37,980 nt of DNA from Cyanobacterium sp. T60_A2020_053 (GTDB taxonomy: Bacteria > Cyanobacteriota > Cyanobacteriia > Cyanobacteriales > Cyanobacteriaceae), in contig JACYMF010000042.1 in assembly GCA_015272165.1 (NCBI GenBank), forward strand, positions 1-37,980, given 5' to 3'. The position numbers and the translations under genes are program-made. The notes below the pieces were generated by a model, which saw only the letters and a program-made list of their open reading frames with translations, was not told where the DNA came from and did not search any database. Positions 17,480 to 25,123 of the stretch are shown in pieces (position 1 is the first letter of the stretch; every line of letters starts with the position of its first letter).

Positions 17480-19363
17480 ATGAGTCAAATTACTATTCAA
17501 TGTCGTTTGGTTGCTTCTACTGATACCCGCCAATTTCTCTGGATGTTGATGAGTCAAAAAAACACCCCTTTAATTAACGAAATCCTCATGAAGATAGCAG
17601 AACATCCTGATTTTTCCGTTTGGAAAGAGACGGGGAAGCTACCAAAAAATTTTCTAGCACAACAAATTGCCAAACTCAAAAAAGATCCTCGTTTTCAAGG
17701 GCAACCATCTCGTTTCTATGCCTCTGTTTATAAAATGATTGACTATGTTTATAAGTCTTGGTTCAAAATACGAGGTAAAAATAAATTGAGACTTCAGGGC
17801 AATACTCGTTGGTTAGAGATGTTAAAGCCAGATAGCGAAATTCTCCAATATTTTGATGATTCATTGGAAAAGTTACAAAATCAAGCCAGAAAAATTCTTG
17901 ATGAGATTGATAGTAACCTGACTCAAAAGCGTATTATTGATCATTTATTTCAGAAATATGAGCAAGTAAAAGACCCTAATATTCAGGGTGCGATCGTTTA
18001 TCTAATTAAAAATGGTGCTAGTATCCCAGAGAATAAAGTAGAAACCGAAAAGAAATACGAGAAACTCAAAAGAAAAGCAGAGATTCAAGTTAATAAATTA
18101 AAAAAACAAGTAGAAATTTCTGTTCCTAGTGGCAGAGAATTAGATGATCAAAAGTGGTTAGACACTCTCATTCTTGCTTCTACTACTATGCCACTTAATC
18201 AAACTCAGTGCGATCAGTGGTTTTCTGTCCTTAAACAAAATCCTCCTTCTGTTCCCTATCCCATTATTTATCAAACTAATGAGGATTTAAGATGGAGCAT
18301 AAACGAGAAAAATCGTCTATGTGTCCAATTTAGTGGTTTGGGGGGTCATATTTTCAAAATCTATTGTGATTCTCGTCAACTTAGTTATTTTAGACGTTTC
18401 TACGAAGATCAAGAGTTAAAGAAAAGTAACAAAGATAAGTTTTCTAGTGGATTATTTACTTTAAGATCTATTCTAATTCTATGGAAAGAAGATAAGACGA
18501 GTAAAAGTAAAGATGAGCCGTGGCACACAAATAGGTTATATCTTCACTGTACCCTAGAAACCGATTGTTGGACTACCGAAGGAACACAGATAATAGCCCA
18601 CAAAAAGCAAGAAGAAACCCTTAAAATCATTAATGGAATGAAGAAAAAAGATGATTTAACAGACACGCAAAAATCCTTTCTTAAACGTAAACAGAGCACC
18701 GTAAATCTACTCAATAATATTTATCCTCGCCCTAGCAAACCTATTTATCAAGGTAATCCAGACCTCTATTTGGGAGTAGCTATGGGTTTACAAGATCCTG
18801 TTACCATTGCTTTAGTGGATGTTAGTCAAGAAAAAGTTATCCTATATCGCAACATCAAACAATTATTAGGTGATAACTATCATCTACTTAGGAGGAGAAG
18901 GAATGAAAAACAGAAATTGAGCCACCAAAATCATAAGGCAAAGAAAAAGGCTAATTTCAAACAAAAAGGGGAATCTAATTTGGGGGAATATATTGACTGC
19001 CTTATTGCTAAATCTATTCTCGAAATAGCTCAAGAATATAAAGTTTCAACAATTGTCATTCCTCGATTTAGCCAGATGAGGTCAATTACTGAAGCAGAAA
19101 TACAAGTAAGAGCAGAGGAGCGAATACCTGAGTATAAGGAAGGGCAAAAAAAATATGCCAAAGATTACCGTGTACAAGTCCATCAGTGGAGCTATGGTCG
19201 ATTGATTAATGACATTAAGGCTAATTCCGCCAAGGTAGGTATTGTCGTAGAAGAGGGCAAACAGCTTAAAGAGGGAACATTTACTGATAAAGCAGTACAG
19301 TTAGCTTTAAGTCTCCAACAGAATATTACTGAAGGTAAAATTCCCCGAAACACAAAATCTTGA
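17480..19363 (+). CDS. cas12k: Cas12k, nuclease-dead RNA-guided targeting protein
   Basis: 627 residues, full length compared with characterised Cas12k (about 640). It opens with MSQITIQCRLVASTDTRQFL and has an alpha-helical recognition half up to about residue 410. A degenerate RuvC domain follows: the first motif, where nucleases have LGIDxG, reads LGVAMG (431-436), so the catalytic Asp is lost as expected for this family. Later RuvC parts are IVIPRFSQMRSITEAEIQ and YRVQVHQWSYGRLINDI. In known systems it binds a tracrRNA-crRNA pair and recruits TniQ/TnsC to a site downstream of a GTN PAM. It is divergent from cvkR. After the stop only 67 bp remain to the transposon end, leaving no space for the usual tracrRNA and CRISPR array. 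Confidence 0.96.
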   Translation: MSQITIQCRLVASTDTRQFLWMLMSQKNTPLINEILMKIAEHPDFSVWKETGKLPKNFLAQQIAKLKKDPRFQGQPSRFYASVYKMIDYVYKSWFKIRGKNKLRLQGNTRWLEMLKPDSEILQYFDDSLEKLQNQARKILDEIDSNLTQKRIIDHLFQKYEQVKDPNIQGAIVYLIKNGASIPENKVETEKKYEKLKRKAEIQVNKLKKQVEISVPSGRELDDQKWLDTLILASTTMPLNQTQCDQWFSVLKQNPPSVPYPIIYQTNEDLRWSINEKNRLCVQFSGLGGHIFKIYCDSRQLSYFRRFYEDQELKKSNKDKFSSGLFTLRSILILWKEDKTSKSKDEPWHTNRLYLHCTLETDCWTTEGTQIIAHKKQEETLKIINGMKKKDDLTDTQKSFLKRKQSTVNLLNNIYPRPSKPIYQGNPDLYLGVAMGLQDPVTIALVDVSQEKVILYRNIKQLLGDNYHLLRRRRNEKQKLSHQNHKAKKKANFKQKGESNLGEYIDCLIAKSILEIAQEYKVSTIVIPRFSQMRSITEAEIQVRAEERIPEYKEGQKKYAKDYRVQVHQWSYGRLINDIKANSAKVGIVVEEGKQLKEGTFTDKAVQLALSLQQNITEGKIPRNTKS

Positions 19364-19375
19364 GCTAAAATGAAT

Positions 19376-19430
19376 CAAATCGTGCCGTAAATCAAGTTGT
19401 TATCGACCTCTGTTAATTTGTTAATGTACA
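19376..19430 (+). repeat. CAST right end (short)
   Basis: The terminal motif TTAATTTGTTAATGTACA (19413-19430) mirrors the left end. A second, weaker TnsB-like site (CGTAAATCAAGTTGTTATCGAC) lies at about 19386-19407. Known V-K right ends carry more sites and follow a CRISPR array; here only about 55 bp follow cas12k. The outside flank is ACTTT. Confidence 0.7.
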
Positions 19431-19459
19431 ACTTTGTAAAGAACGTCACTAGCAAAATA

Positions 19460-19533
19460 CGGGACTGACGGGACTCGAACCCGCGACACCCTGCGTGACA
19501 GGCAGGTACTCTAACCAGCTGAGCTACAGTCCC
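19460..19533 (-). tRNA. trnD: tRNA-Asp (GTC)
   Basis: Minus strand, 74 nt including the discriminator G. The acceptor arms are GGGACTG/CAGTCCC. The D-arm region is TAGCTCAGCTGGTTAGAGTA, the anticodon stem CCTGC/GCAGG surrounds loop CTGTCAC with anticodon GTC, and the T-arm is GCGGG-TTCGAGT-CCCGT. CCA is not encoded. The 3' end faces the CAST right end 29 bp away, so the transposon lies just downstream of the tRNA. Confidence 0.96.
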
Positions 19534-19689
19534 ATTTGATTAACATTATCTATGTTAACAAATTGCCTATAAATTTGTCAAGGTTAATTGTTGGTTATTT
19601 TTATTACTGCAATCGTAATTAGGTATAGACTATAATCACCCTCATAGAGATATTTCCCCATAGACAGGAGTTGAAAGCAAAAAAATTTG

Positions 19690-21465
19690 ATGAATATACT
19701 AGACGTAAAAAACTTAGAAATCACCTTTTTTGACGAAGACAACCAAGCCGAAACAGCTGTAAAACAGATTAATTTTAGCGTGGAAGCTGGTGAAACCCTT
19801 GGTATTGTAGGAGAATCTGGCTCTGGAAAATCCATCAGCGCCCTCGCCATCATGGGATTACTTCCCACTAACGGCAAAATAACTGCCGGAGAAATACTGT
19901 TTCAAGAAAAATCAGAAAACCAACCTATAAACCTAATCAACTTAACGGAAGAAGAAAAAAGACAATATCGAGGGGGCAAAATTGCTATGATATTTCAAGA
20001 ACCCATGACTTCCCTCAATCCTTTGTACAGTATAGGTTTTCAACTAACTGAAGCCATCAGACAACATCAAAATATTAGTCCATCTCAAGTTCGAAGACAA
20101 GCCATCAATTTATTACAGGAAGTACAACTTCTACCTGATGATAGCGCCCTCAGCGCCCTCCACCCCCACAAGGACGAAAAAACGCAACAAGAATATATTA
20201 ACCAACAGAAAAGGGCAATTTTACAACGCTATCCCCACCAAATGAGCGGAGGGCAACTGCAAAGAGTTATGATAGCCATGGCAATTTCTTGTAATCCTAG
20301 CCTATTAATTGCCGATGAACCAACCACCGCCCTCGATGTCACCATTCAAGCCACGATTTTGCAACTCTTGCGAGAATTATCCCAAAAACGCCATATGTCG
20401 GTCATTTTTATTACCCATGATTTAGCCGTAGTCGCCAATATCGCTGATGAGTTAGTAGTTATGTATCAAGGAAAAATCATGGAAAGGGGAAGGGCGCTAT
20501 CTCTCCTGACTAACCCTCAACACCCTTATACAAAAGGCTTATTAGCCTGTCGCCCCCGTTTAGAAGAAACCAGAGAGTATTTACCCACCGTTGCCTGTTT
20601 GATGGCAAATGATGGCGACATCCCCCCCGTGGAGTTACCACCCAAACAAATCAAACTCAATCAACCTTTGCTTACTGTAGAAAATCTCCAAGTTGGTTTT
20701 CGCAAACAAGGCTTATTCTCAAAGAAAAACCAAAACTATTTCTGGGCAGTAAAAGATATAAGTTTTCAAATCTTTGCTGGAGAAACCCTCGGTGTCGTAG
20801 GGGAATCTGGTTGCGGAAAATCTACCCTCGCCAAAGCAATTTTACAACTAATTAAACCTTACTCTGGCAAAATCCAGTTTTTAGGAGAAGATTTAACTCA
20901 ATTAAAAGCCCATCAAGCTAAACTACGGGGAGTGCGCCGGCAAATGCAAATTGTCTTCCAAAACCCTTATAATTCTCTCAATCCCCGTCTTAGCATTGGC
21001 AATGCTATCCTTGAGCCAATGATAATTCATAACGCCGGTGGTAATCAACAAAAACGCCGTGAAAGAGTATCTTATTTGTTAGAAAAAGTTGGTTTATCTC
21101 CCGACTGGTATCAACGTTATCCCCATGAATTATCGGGAGGGCAACGCCAAAGAGTATGTATCGCAAGGGCTTTGGCTTTAAATCCTCAGTTAATTATTTG
21201 TGATGAATCTGTGTCTGCCTTAGATGTGTCTATTCAAGCCCAAGTATTAAACTTATTGAAAGAATTACAACGGGAATTAGGCTTAACCTATATTTTTATT
21301 TCCCATGATTTAAGTGTAGTTAAATTTATGGCAGACCGAGTTATGGTCATGAATCAAGGTAAAATCGAAGAAATTGCCACCACTGAACAAATTATCAACT
21401 ATCCTCAGCGACAATATACTAAAAAATTAATTGCCTCTATTCCCCAATTCCCCGAAGTTGCCTAA
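19690..21465 (+). CDS. Fused two-domain peptide ABC transporter ATPase (DppD-DppF/YejF-like)
   Basis: 591 residues from ATG 19690; a TTG one codon earlier is less likely. Two complete nucleotide-binding domains are joined. The first has Walker A GESGSGKS, signature MSGGQLQRV and Walker [13 protein letters not shown]. The second, from about residue 320, has [17 protein letters not shown] and [12 protein letters not shown]. Each ends in the oligopeptide-transporter extension ([30 protein letters not shown]), as in Dpp/Opp, GsiA and YejF. It energises uptake of peptides or related solutes; the permeases and binding protein are not in this window. The second Walker B has DES where DEP is usual, still with the catalytic Glu. 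An AGGAG about 20 bp upstream is rather far from the start. Confidence 0.92.
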   Translation: MNILDVKNLEITFFDEDNQAETAVKQINFSVEAGETLGIVGESGSGKSISALAIMGLLPTNGKITAGEILFQEKSENQPINLINLTEEEKRQYRGGKIAMIFQEPMTSLNPLYSIGFQLTEAIRQHQNISPSQVRRQAINLLQEVQLLPDDSALSALHPHKDEKTQQEYINQQKRAILQRYPHQMSGGQLQRVMIAMAISCNPSLLIADEPTTALDVTIQATILQLLRELSQKRHMSVIFITHDLAVVANIADELVVMYQGKIMERGRALSLLTNPQHPYTKGLLACRPRLEETREYLPTVACLMANDGDIPPVELPPKQIKLNQPLLTVENLQVGFRKQGLFSKKNQNYFWAVKDISFQIFAGETLGVVGESGCGKSTLAKAILQLIKPYSGKIQFLGEDLTQLKAHQAKLRGVRRQMQIVFQNPYNSLNPRLSIGNAILEPMIIHNAGGNQQKRRERVSYLLEKVGLSPDWYQRYPHELSGGQRQRVCIARALALNPQLIICDESVSALDVSIQAQVLNLLKELQRELGLTYIFISHDLSVVKFMADRVMVMNQGKIEEIATTEQIINYPQRQYTKKLIASIPQFPEVA

Positions 21466-21579
21466 TATTATTTGAATTTGACCTAAATTTGTAGGTTGGG
21501 TTAGCCAAAGCGTAACCCAACAATAGTTTCATTTAATATCAAGTTTGGATAATTAGTTACAAATAGATTATATCTTCGC

Positions 21580-21665
21580 AATTTACCCACCGTGTAATGA
21601 ATTACACGGAACCAATAGGTTTACGTTCAATAAATTGAACTAAGATTGTTTTTGATTGATTTGTA
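21580..21665 (-). repeat. Two-hairpin intergenic repeat, copy 2
   Basis: Reverse complement of the repeat at 142-226, with both palindromes (the CCGTGTAAT/ATTACACGG stem and GTTCAATTTATTGAAC) and the flanking AATCAATCAAAAA kept. It lies between the ABC ATPase and the convergent 126-residue gene, where the hairpins could also serve to end transcription. Confidence 0.7.
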
Positions 21666-21714
21666 AGTGATCAAGCTAACTTAATATAATAAGTCATTAC
21701 TTGTCAATTTTGTT

Positions 21715-22095
21715 CTAAATTCCGGGTTTACAAACATTGTAATCCTCATGGGAAACCACAGCTTCAGGTACAACCATACTACCATGATCTCGGCAAATAA
21801 GACGATAATTCCTAGTGACAGGAATACTGATAATGAAACGGTCATGTCTTAATCTTTTGCCCCTAAAACAAGTATAACTGGTTTGATTTTGTAATTTGTT
21901 AATAATATCTCTAGCTTTTAATACCACATTTTTGGGCAAAGAAGTTAAATCAATGGAATCATAGTAAAATGTCTCCTGCCAAGCATTTTTTTCCTTTCTT
22001 CTTTCTTCTTGAAAAGATTGTGTTTGGTCACACCTATGGCATACACTACCATAACCTGAGTGACCGCAGGAAAACTTTTTTTTTCTTCTTGACAT
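21715..22095 (-). CDS. Small zinc-knuckle protein with possible RelE/ParE-like tail
   Basis: 126 residues. The first 25 hold a basic run (MSRRKKKF) and a CGHSGYGSVCHRC motif, i.e. C-x-H-x7-C-x2-C, a likely zinc site. I recall similar N-termini in cyanobacterial proteins of unknown function. The second half (about 60-120) reads ARDIINKLQ, then RHDRFIISIPVTRNYRLICR and VVSHEDYN. This resembles the core strand pattern of RelE/ParE-type toxins (a xxIPVxxxYRLIxR strand then a short H-x-x-Y end), but I see no antitoxin gene beside it. It may instead be a housekeeping RNA-binding protein. Start ATG at 22095 with a purine-rich AAGAGGAAATAG site directly upstream. No operon partner. Confidence 0.7.
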   Translation of the reverse strand: MSRRKKKFSCGHSGYGSVCHRCDQTQSFQEERRKEKNAWQETFYYDSIDLTSLPKNVVLKARDIINKLQNQTSYTCFRGKRLRHDRFIISIPVTRNYRLICRDHGSMVVPEAVVSHEDYNVCKPGI

Positions 22096-22225
22096 GGCTA
22101 TTTCCTCTTAATTATTAACGACTTTTATTAATTATAAATCAAGTTATTTTTGACATTTATAAATACAGTTTGTTAGCTTTACATTTAAAATTAAATTTAT
22201 TTTTACAAAGGTTTTCAAAGCTAAC

Positions 22226-22361
22226 TATAGCAATCAGGAATGATTTATGAGAAATTTAAAATAAAGAAGATTATGGCACAATCTACCAGACAAGGGGTTT
22301 AAACCCCTTTTTATTAAAATTTAAGTGTTGATAATCTCACAACTCAGATAGGATTGCTATA
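22226..22361. repeat. MITE-like element with TATAGCAATC ends and a central palindrome
   Basis: TATAGCAATC (22226-22235) and GATTGCTATA (22352-22361) are inverted ends about 136 bp apart. In the middle lies a perfect 18-bp palindrome, AAGGGGTTTAAACCCCTT (22292-22309), followed by T-rich sequence. It is non-coding. Together with 22665-22838 it makes up most of the 750-bp gap 22096-22848; the rest shows nothing I can name. Confidence 0.55.
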
Positions 22362-22664
22362 AAAATAAGTTTTTACAAAAATAAGCAGATTTTTAAACAA
22401 AATACTTAGAAAATAAAAATTTTCTTAATCAGGTTTAAATAAATCTAACTGAATTTACAGATAATTTGATATTTAGCGATCACACCAAATAAATCAAATT
22501 GAACTAATAAAACTTATAAATGTCTAGGTTTAACATTGATCCCCACATCATTAGAATACTAAAAATGTTCACTAACAGACAATCAATAACTACCATAATG
22601 CAAAGAAAATGCAACGATTCTTCACAAAACTTTAAAAGAAATAAGAACTATTTAAGATTACATA

Positions 22665-22838
22665 GGTGGTGCTGAAAAAGTCTTTTGATGAGGATAGGTA
22701 TCAGGTTGCAGGTGTAAATTTCAGACGATTATAGAATTTGCTTACAAAATTTAACCGAAAAAATCAATTAAGATATATTTTTTGTCAATTCTTTCACCTA
22801 ATACCTAACACCTGATACCTGACACCTTTACAGCACCG
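22665..22838. repeat. TCAGGT-rich inverted repeat, MITE-like
   Basis: The ends GGTGCTGAAAAAG (22668-22680) and CTTTACAGCACC (near 22827-22837) are inverted. Inside are AGGTATCAGGTTGCAGGTG on the left and CACCTGATACCTGACACC on the right. The left half resembles the MITE at 3359-3620 (GCTGAAAAAGT, then TCAGG reiterations). A partial copy lies at 26565-26690. Confidence 0.55.
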
Positions 22839-22848
22839 AAACCTAGCA

Positions 22849-23328
22849 TCATTGTTGAAGTAGAGCAAAAAAACTATCATCGAGATCATAACCAAAAATT
22901 TGAGCCAGCGCCCTCAACCGTGCATTACCCGTAATACCTTGAGTTTTGAGCCACTGGTGTAGAAAAAACATTTTCGTCATAATGAAAATATCCAGAGCTT
23001 CAGAATTGTACTGAATGCCCTCACTACGGTTAAACTGATGAGGCACAAGCATCGCCACATAACGTGCCAATTCCCCTTCACGCCAATTTAAAAGTAGAGG
23101 TAGATAACCATAGCGCACATCCACTGCAATAAACCATAAGCGAATTTCAGGCATTTCTGACCATTCCCTCGGATCAGTTTCTTGTCGGGGATAATCAATG
23201 TTAAACTTAATTTTTTGTTCAGCGCCCATCACCCCATTTTCTGCTTGTAATTTGTTAATTACCGATGTAACTGGTGATAAATCTAATTGATCAATATTTT
23301 CTTGAGTGATTTTAATAATAATATCCAT
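22849..23328 (-). CDS. CRR6-like NDH-1 assembly factor (DUF1817)
   Basis: 159 residues, soluble, no signal. The central text PEIRLWFIAVDVRYGYLPLLLNW, then GELARYVAMLVPHQF and EGIQYNSEALDIFIMTKMF, is what I recall of the CRR6/DUF1817 family of cyanobacteria and chloroplasts. CRR6 is needed for maturation of NdhI and thus assembly of the photosynthetic NDH-1 complex; the Synechocystis member is Slr1097. The length fits. No ndh genes are nearby. The gene starts at ATG 23328 after AGGAG-type sequence (CTCCTATGG on the plus strand) and is flanked by repeats on both sides. The name rests on recalled family sequence. Confidence 0.7.
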   Translation of the reverse strand: MDIIIKITQENIDQLDLSPVTSVINKLQAENGVMGAEQKIKFNIDYPRQETDPREWSEMPEIRLWFIAVDVRYGYLPLLLNWREGELARYVAMLVPHQFNRSEGIQYNSEALDIFIMTKMFFLHQWLKTQGITGNARLRALAQIFGYDLDDSFFALLQQ

Positions 23329-23335
23329 AGGAGAT

Positions 23336-23436
23336 AATTAATTATGAATTATGAATTATGAATTATGAATTATGAATTATGAATTATGAATTATGAATTA
23401 ATAATTTCCTTTGCCCCTTGCCCTTTGCCCTTTTAA
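23336..23436. repeat. Octamer tandem repeat (GAATTATG)n next to GGGCAAA repeats
   Basis: About eight head-to-tail copies of GAATTATG (23340-23400) are followed by a GGGCAAA/TTTGCCC cluster (23405-23436). Similar octamer arrays are at 29351-29401 and 31568-31622, and a degenerate one is at 24990-25020. Short tandem repeats of this sort are common in cyanobacterial spacers and vary between strains. Confidence 0.85.
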
Positions 23437-23440
23437 CCAA

Positions 23441-24361
23441 TTATCCATTATTAATAGAGCCATCAGGCATAATAGCGCCCTTCAAATTACAATTAGTTAA
23501 AATTGCACCACTGAGATTAGCATTTTGTAAATTAGCCTTGCTTAAATCAGCGCCCGTCAAATCAGCATAAACCAGAGAAACATTAACTAAATTAGCCTCT
23601 TTTAAAACAGCATTTTGCAAATTAACATGACTCAAATTAGCCTCAGCTAAATTAGCCTTAATAAAACTAGCTGAAGTTAAATCACTACCATCAAAATCAG
23701 CTTGATAAAGATTAGCATGGTCAAAAATTACCCCTTGGGATTTAGTATTAATTAATTGAGTTTTTACTAATTCAGCATAACTAAAATCAGTGGCGTGGTT
23801 TTTACTTTTACTACTTAAATCAGCTAAATCTAAATCCGCAGAAGATAAATTGGCATGACTAAAATTAGCATCATTAAGCACTGCTTGAATAAAATTAACA
23901 TTACTTAAATCAGCATGGTTAAAGTCCGTTCTCAGCAATTTAGAGTAACTCAAATTACTATGAATTAATGTAGTATCTTTAAAAGTTGCTTTGCTAAAGT
24001 CCGCTTTTTTCAAATTACTATAACTTAAATCAGCTTTTTGAAAATTAGTGCGGAGGGCGCTGGCCTTTTCCAAATTACTATAAGTCAAGTCACTAGAGAA
24101 AAAATTAGCTTTCTCTAAATTTAAACCCTGTAAATTGGCTTTATGCAAATTAGCACGACTTAAATTATTTTTGCTTAAATCCCATTGTGAAGAGCGAAAA
24201 TGATAGTTACTGAAATCACATTTAACACAATTACCCTTCTTGGTTAATTGAGTAAGATCATTTTTTTCATAAGCATAAACACTACTATTAAAAGAGAAAA
24301 AAGTCACGACGAAAAATAATACACTAATAGCAATAGATAAATAGTTATTTTTAGTTAACAT
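23441..24361 (-). CDS. Secreted pentapeptide-repeat protein
   Basis: 306 residues from the ATG at 24361 (residue 12 of the longest frame, which would start at 24394). This start puts a Lys-Asn N-region directly before the hydrophobic segment ISVLFFVVTFF and an AYA cleavage site, a normal signal peptide. The mature part begins with a Cys pair (GNCVKCDF), and then almost the whole chain is A(D/N)LXX pentapeptides such as SRANLHKANLQGLNLEKANF. That pattern predicts a right-handed quadrilateral beta-helix. Pentapeptide proteins in cyanobacteria are found in the periplasm and thylakoid lumen, mostly with unknown roles. The stop is just inside the GGGCAAA cluster's edge. Confidence 0.88.
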   Translation of the reverse strand: MLTKNNYLSIAISVLFFVVTFFSFNSSVYAYEKNDLTQLTKKGNCVKCDFSNYHFRSSQWDLSKNNLSRANLHKANLQGLNLEKANFFSSDLTYSNLEKASALRTNFQKADLSYSNLKKADFSKATFKDTTLIHSNLSYSKLLRTDFNHADLSNVNFIQAVLNDANFSHANLSSADLDLADLSSKSKNHATDFSYAELVKTQLINTKSQGVIFDHANLYQADFDGSDLTSASFIKANLAEANLSHVNLQNAVLKEANLVNVSLVYADLTGADLSKANLQNANLSGAILTNCNLKGAIMPDGSINNG

Positions 24362-24419
24362 TCTGTAATAAAGATTATAAAATTCATTTGTCAATTACTA
24401 TATCAGTCAAAAGGGCAAA

Positions 24420-24560
24420 GGTAAAGATAGCTTGAACTAACATTAAATTTACTTACATCTTAATTTTCATTTCCTTAAACTACACTTTAGATTGTCACAA
24501 ACATTCTCTTTGCGTCTTTGTGCCTTTGCGAGAAACAAAAAACGTGGTTTATTCCTCTAA
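24420..24560 (+). repeat. Composite of two dispersed repeat families
   Basis: First part (24420-24465): AAAGATAGCTT...CATTAAATTTACT, the family also at 2610, 29237 and 30539. Second part (about 24473-24560): CCTTAAACT...TTGTCACAA...CCTTTGCGAGAAACAAAAAAC-TGGTTTAT, also at 34075-34145. Neither codes for protein. Confidence 0.65.
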
Positions 24561-24626
24561 AATGCACTGTAAAATACAGAGTTTTAAACTTTTTATTATT
24601 CGATCAATCTCAGATTTTTTGCCCAT

Positions 24627-24653
24627 AAAAAAACCTGCCGTTATCAGCAGGTT
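24627..24653 (-). terminator. Rho-independent terminator of the 73-residue gene
   Basis: On the minus strand AACCTGC and GCAGGTT form a 7-bp stem around an 8-nt loop, followed by a run of seven Ts. It lies about 26 bp past the stop at 24679. Confidence 0.8.
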
Positions 24654-24678
24654 TCACCATGAAAAAAACTTTAACAAA

Positions 24679-24900
24679 TTAGGCTAACTCACGGGAAGTA
24701 AACTTTTCAATGGTTGCTTGACTTTCGTAAACAAAATTATGATTTTGATCTTTTGTCTTATTCATACTAGGTAAAAGATTGCGAGACTGTAAGCTCATAT
24801 GGAGTTGTAAATGAGCGACATAATCACTAACATCCTCTTGAGAAGAATAGTTGGCAGTATTGGAGTTTAAGTTCATTACTTTTATCAACGGTTTGGGCAT
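24679..24900 (-). CDS. Small hypothetical protein
   Basis: 73 residues, hydrophilic, with no membrane segment or signal peptide. A basic start (MPKPLIKVMNLNSN) is followed by a helical middle (SQEDVSDYVAHLQLHMSLQS) and a polar tail. I do not recognise it. Support for it being real comes from a strong terminator 26 bp downstream in the same direction and from a plausible codon pattern. No Shine-Dalgarno is obvious. It could be a stress or regulatory small protein, but nothing in the sequence says which. Confidence 0.5.
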   Translation of the reverse strand: MPKPLIKVMNLNSNTANYSSQEDVSDYVAHLQLHMSLQSRNLLPSMNKTKDQNHNFVYESQATIEKFTSRELA

Positions 24901-25123
24901 GATGATCTAACTTTACCAATTTTATTTATGATCGTCAACAAAAGGTTTCTTTACATTAAGCTAGTTTACTTGTGAAAGTAGGCAAAGGACATTCATAATT
25001 CATCATTCATAATTCATCATTTCCCAGCGCCCTCCACAAAAACCTTGCTAAATTTGACGTAAATCAGTATATCATTAGGAAGAAATTTAGAATCATTAAT
25101 AATTGGTGTTGAGGAGAGGCAAA

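Larger units (their letters stand above)
9217..19430 (+). mobile_element. Type V-K CRISPR-associated Tn7-like transposon (CAST) with defence-like cargo
   Basis: The boundaries are inverted TGTACA ends: TGTACAGTAACACATTAA at 9217-9234, and its near match TGTACATTAACAAATTAA read on the minus strand from 19430 to 19413 (two mismatches in 18). Inside, in order, are tnsB (frameshifted), tnsC, tniQ, cargo nurA-herA-methyltransferase on the opposite strand, cvkR and cas12k. There is no TnsA, as is usual for V-K. The element ends 29 bp from a tRNA-Asp gene, a typical class of attachment site for V-K elements. Odd points: no tracrRNA/CRISPR locus beside cas12k, no matching 5-bp flanks (TAATG before, ACTTT after), and three HIP1 octamers inside (9608, 12133, 17072) with none seen outside. 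Confidence 0.9.

Noticed and set aside
19497-19499. GTC within tRNA-Asp as the definite PAM for the insertion
   Set aside because: The spacing (about 66 bp) fits but the orientation is opposite to the usual left-end-proximal rule and there is no spacer to match, so it is only mentioned as a possibility.
22292-22309. AAGGGGTTTAAACCCCTT as the terminator of a specific gene
   Set aside because: No gene ends next to it in either direction; it is central to a MITE-like element.
23336-23402. Regularly repeated GAATTATG units as a CRISPR array (also at 29351 and 31568)
   Set aside because: The units are 8 bp and directly contiguous with no unique spacers; this is a simple tandem repeat.
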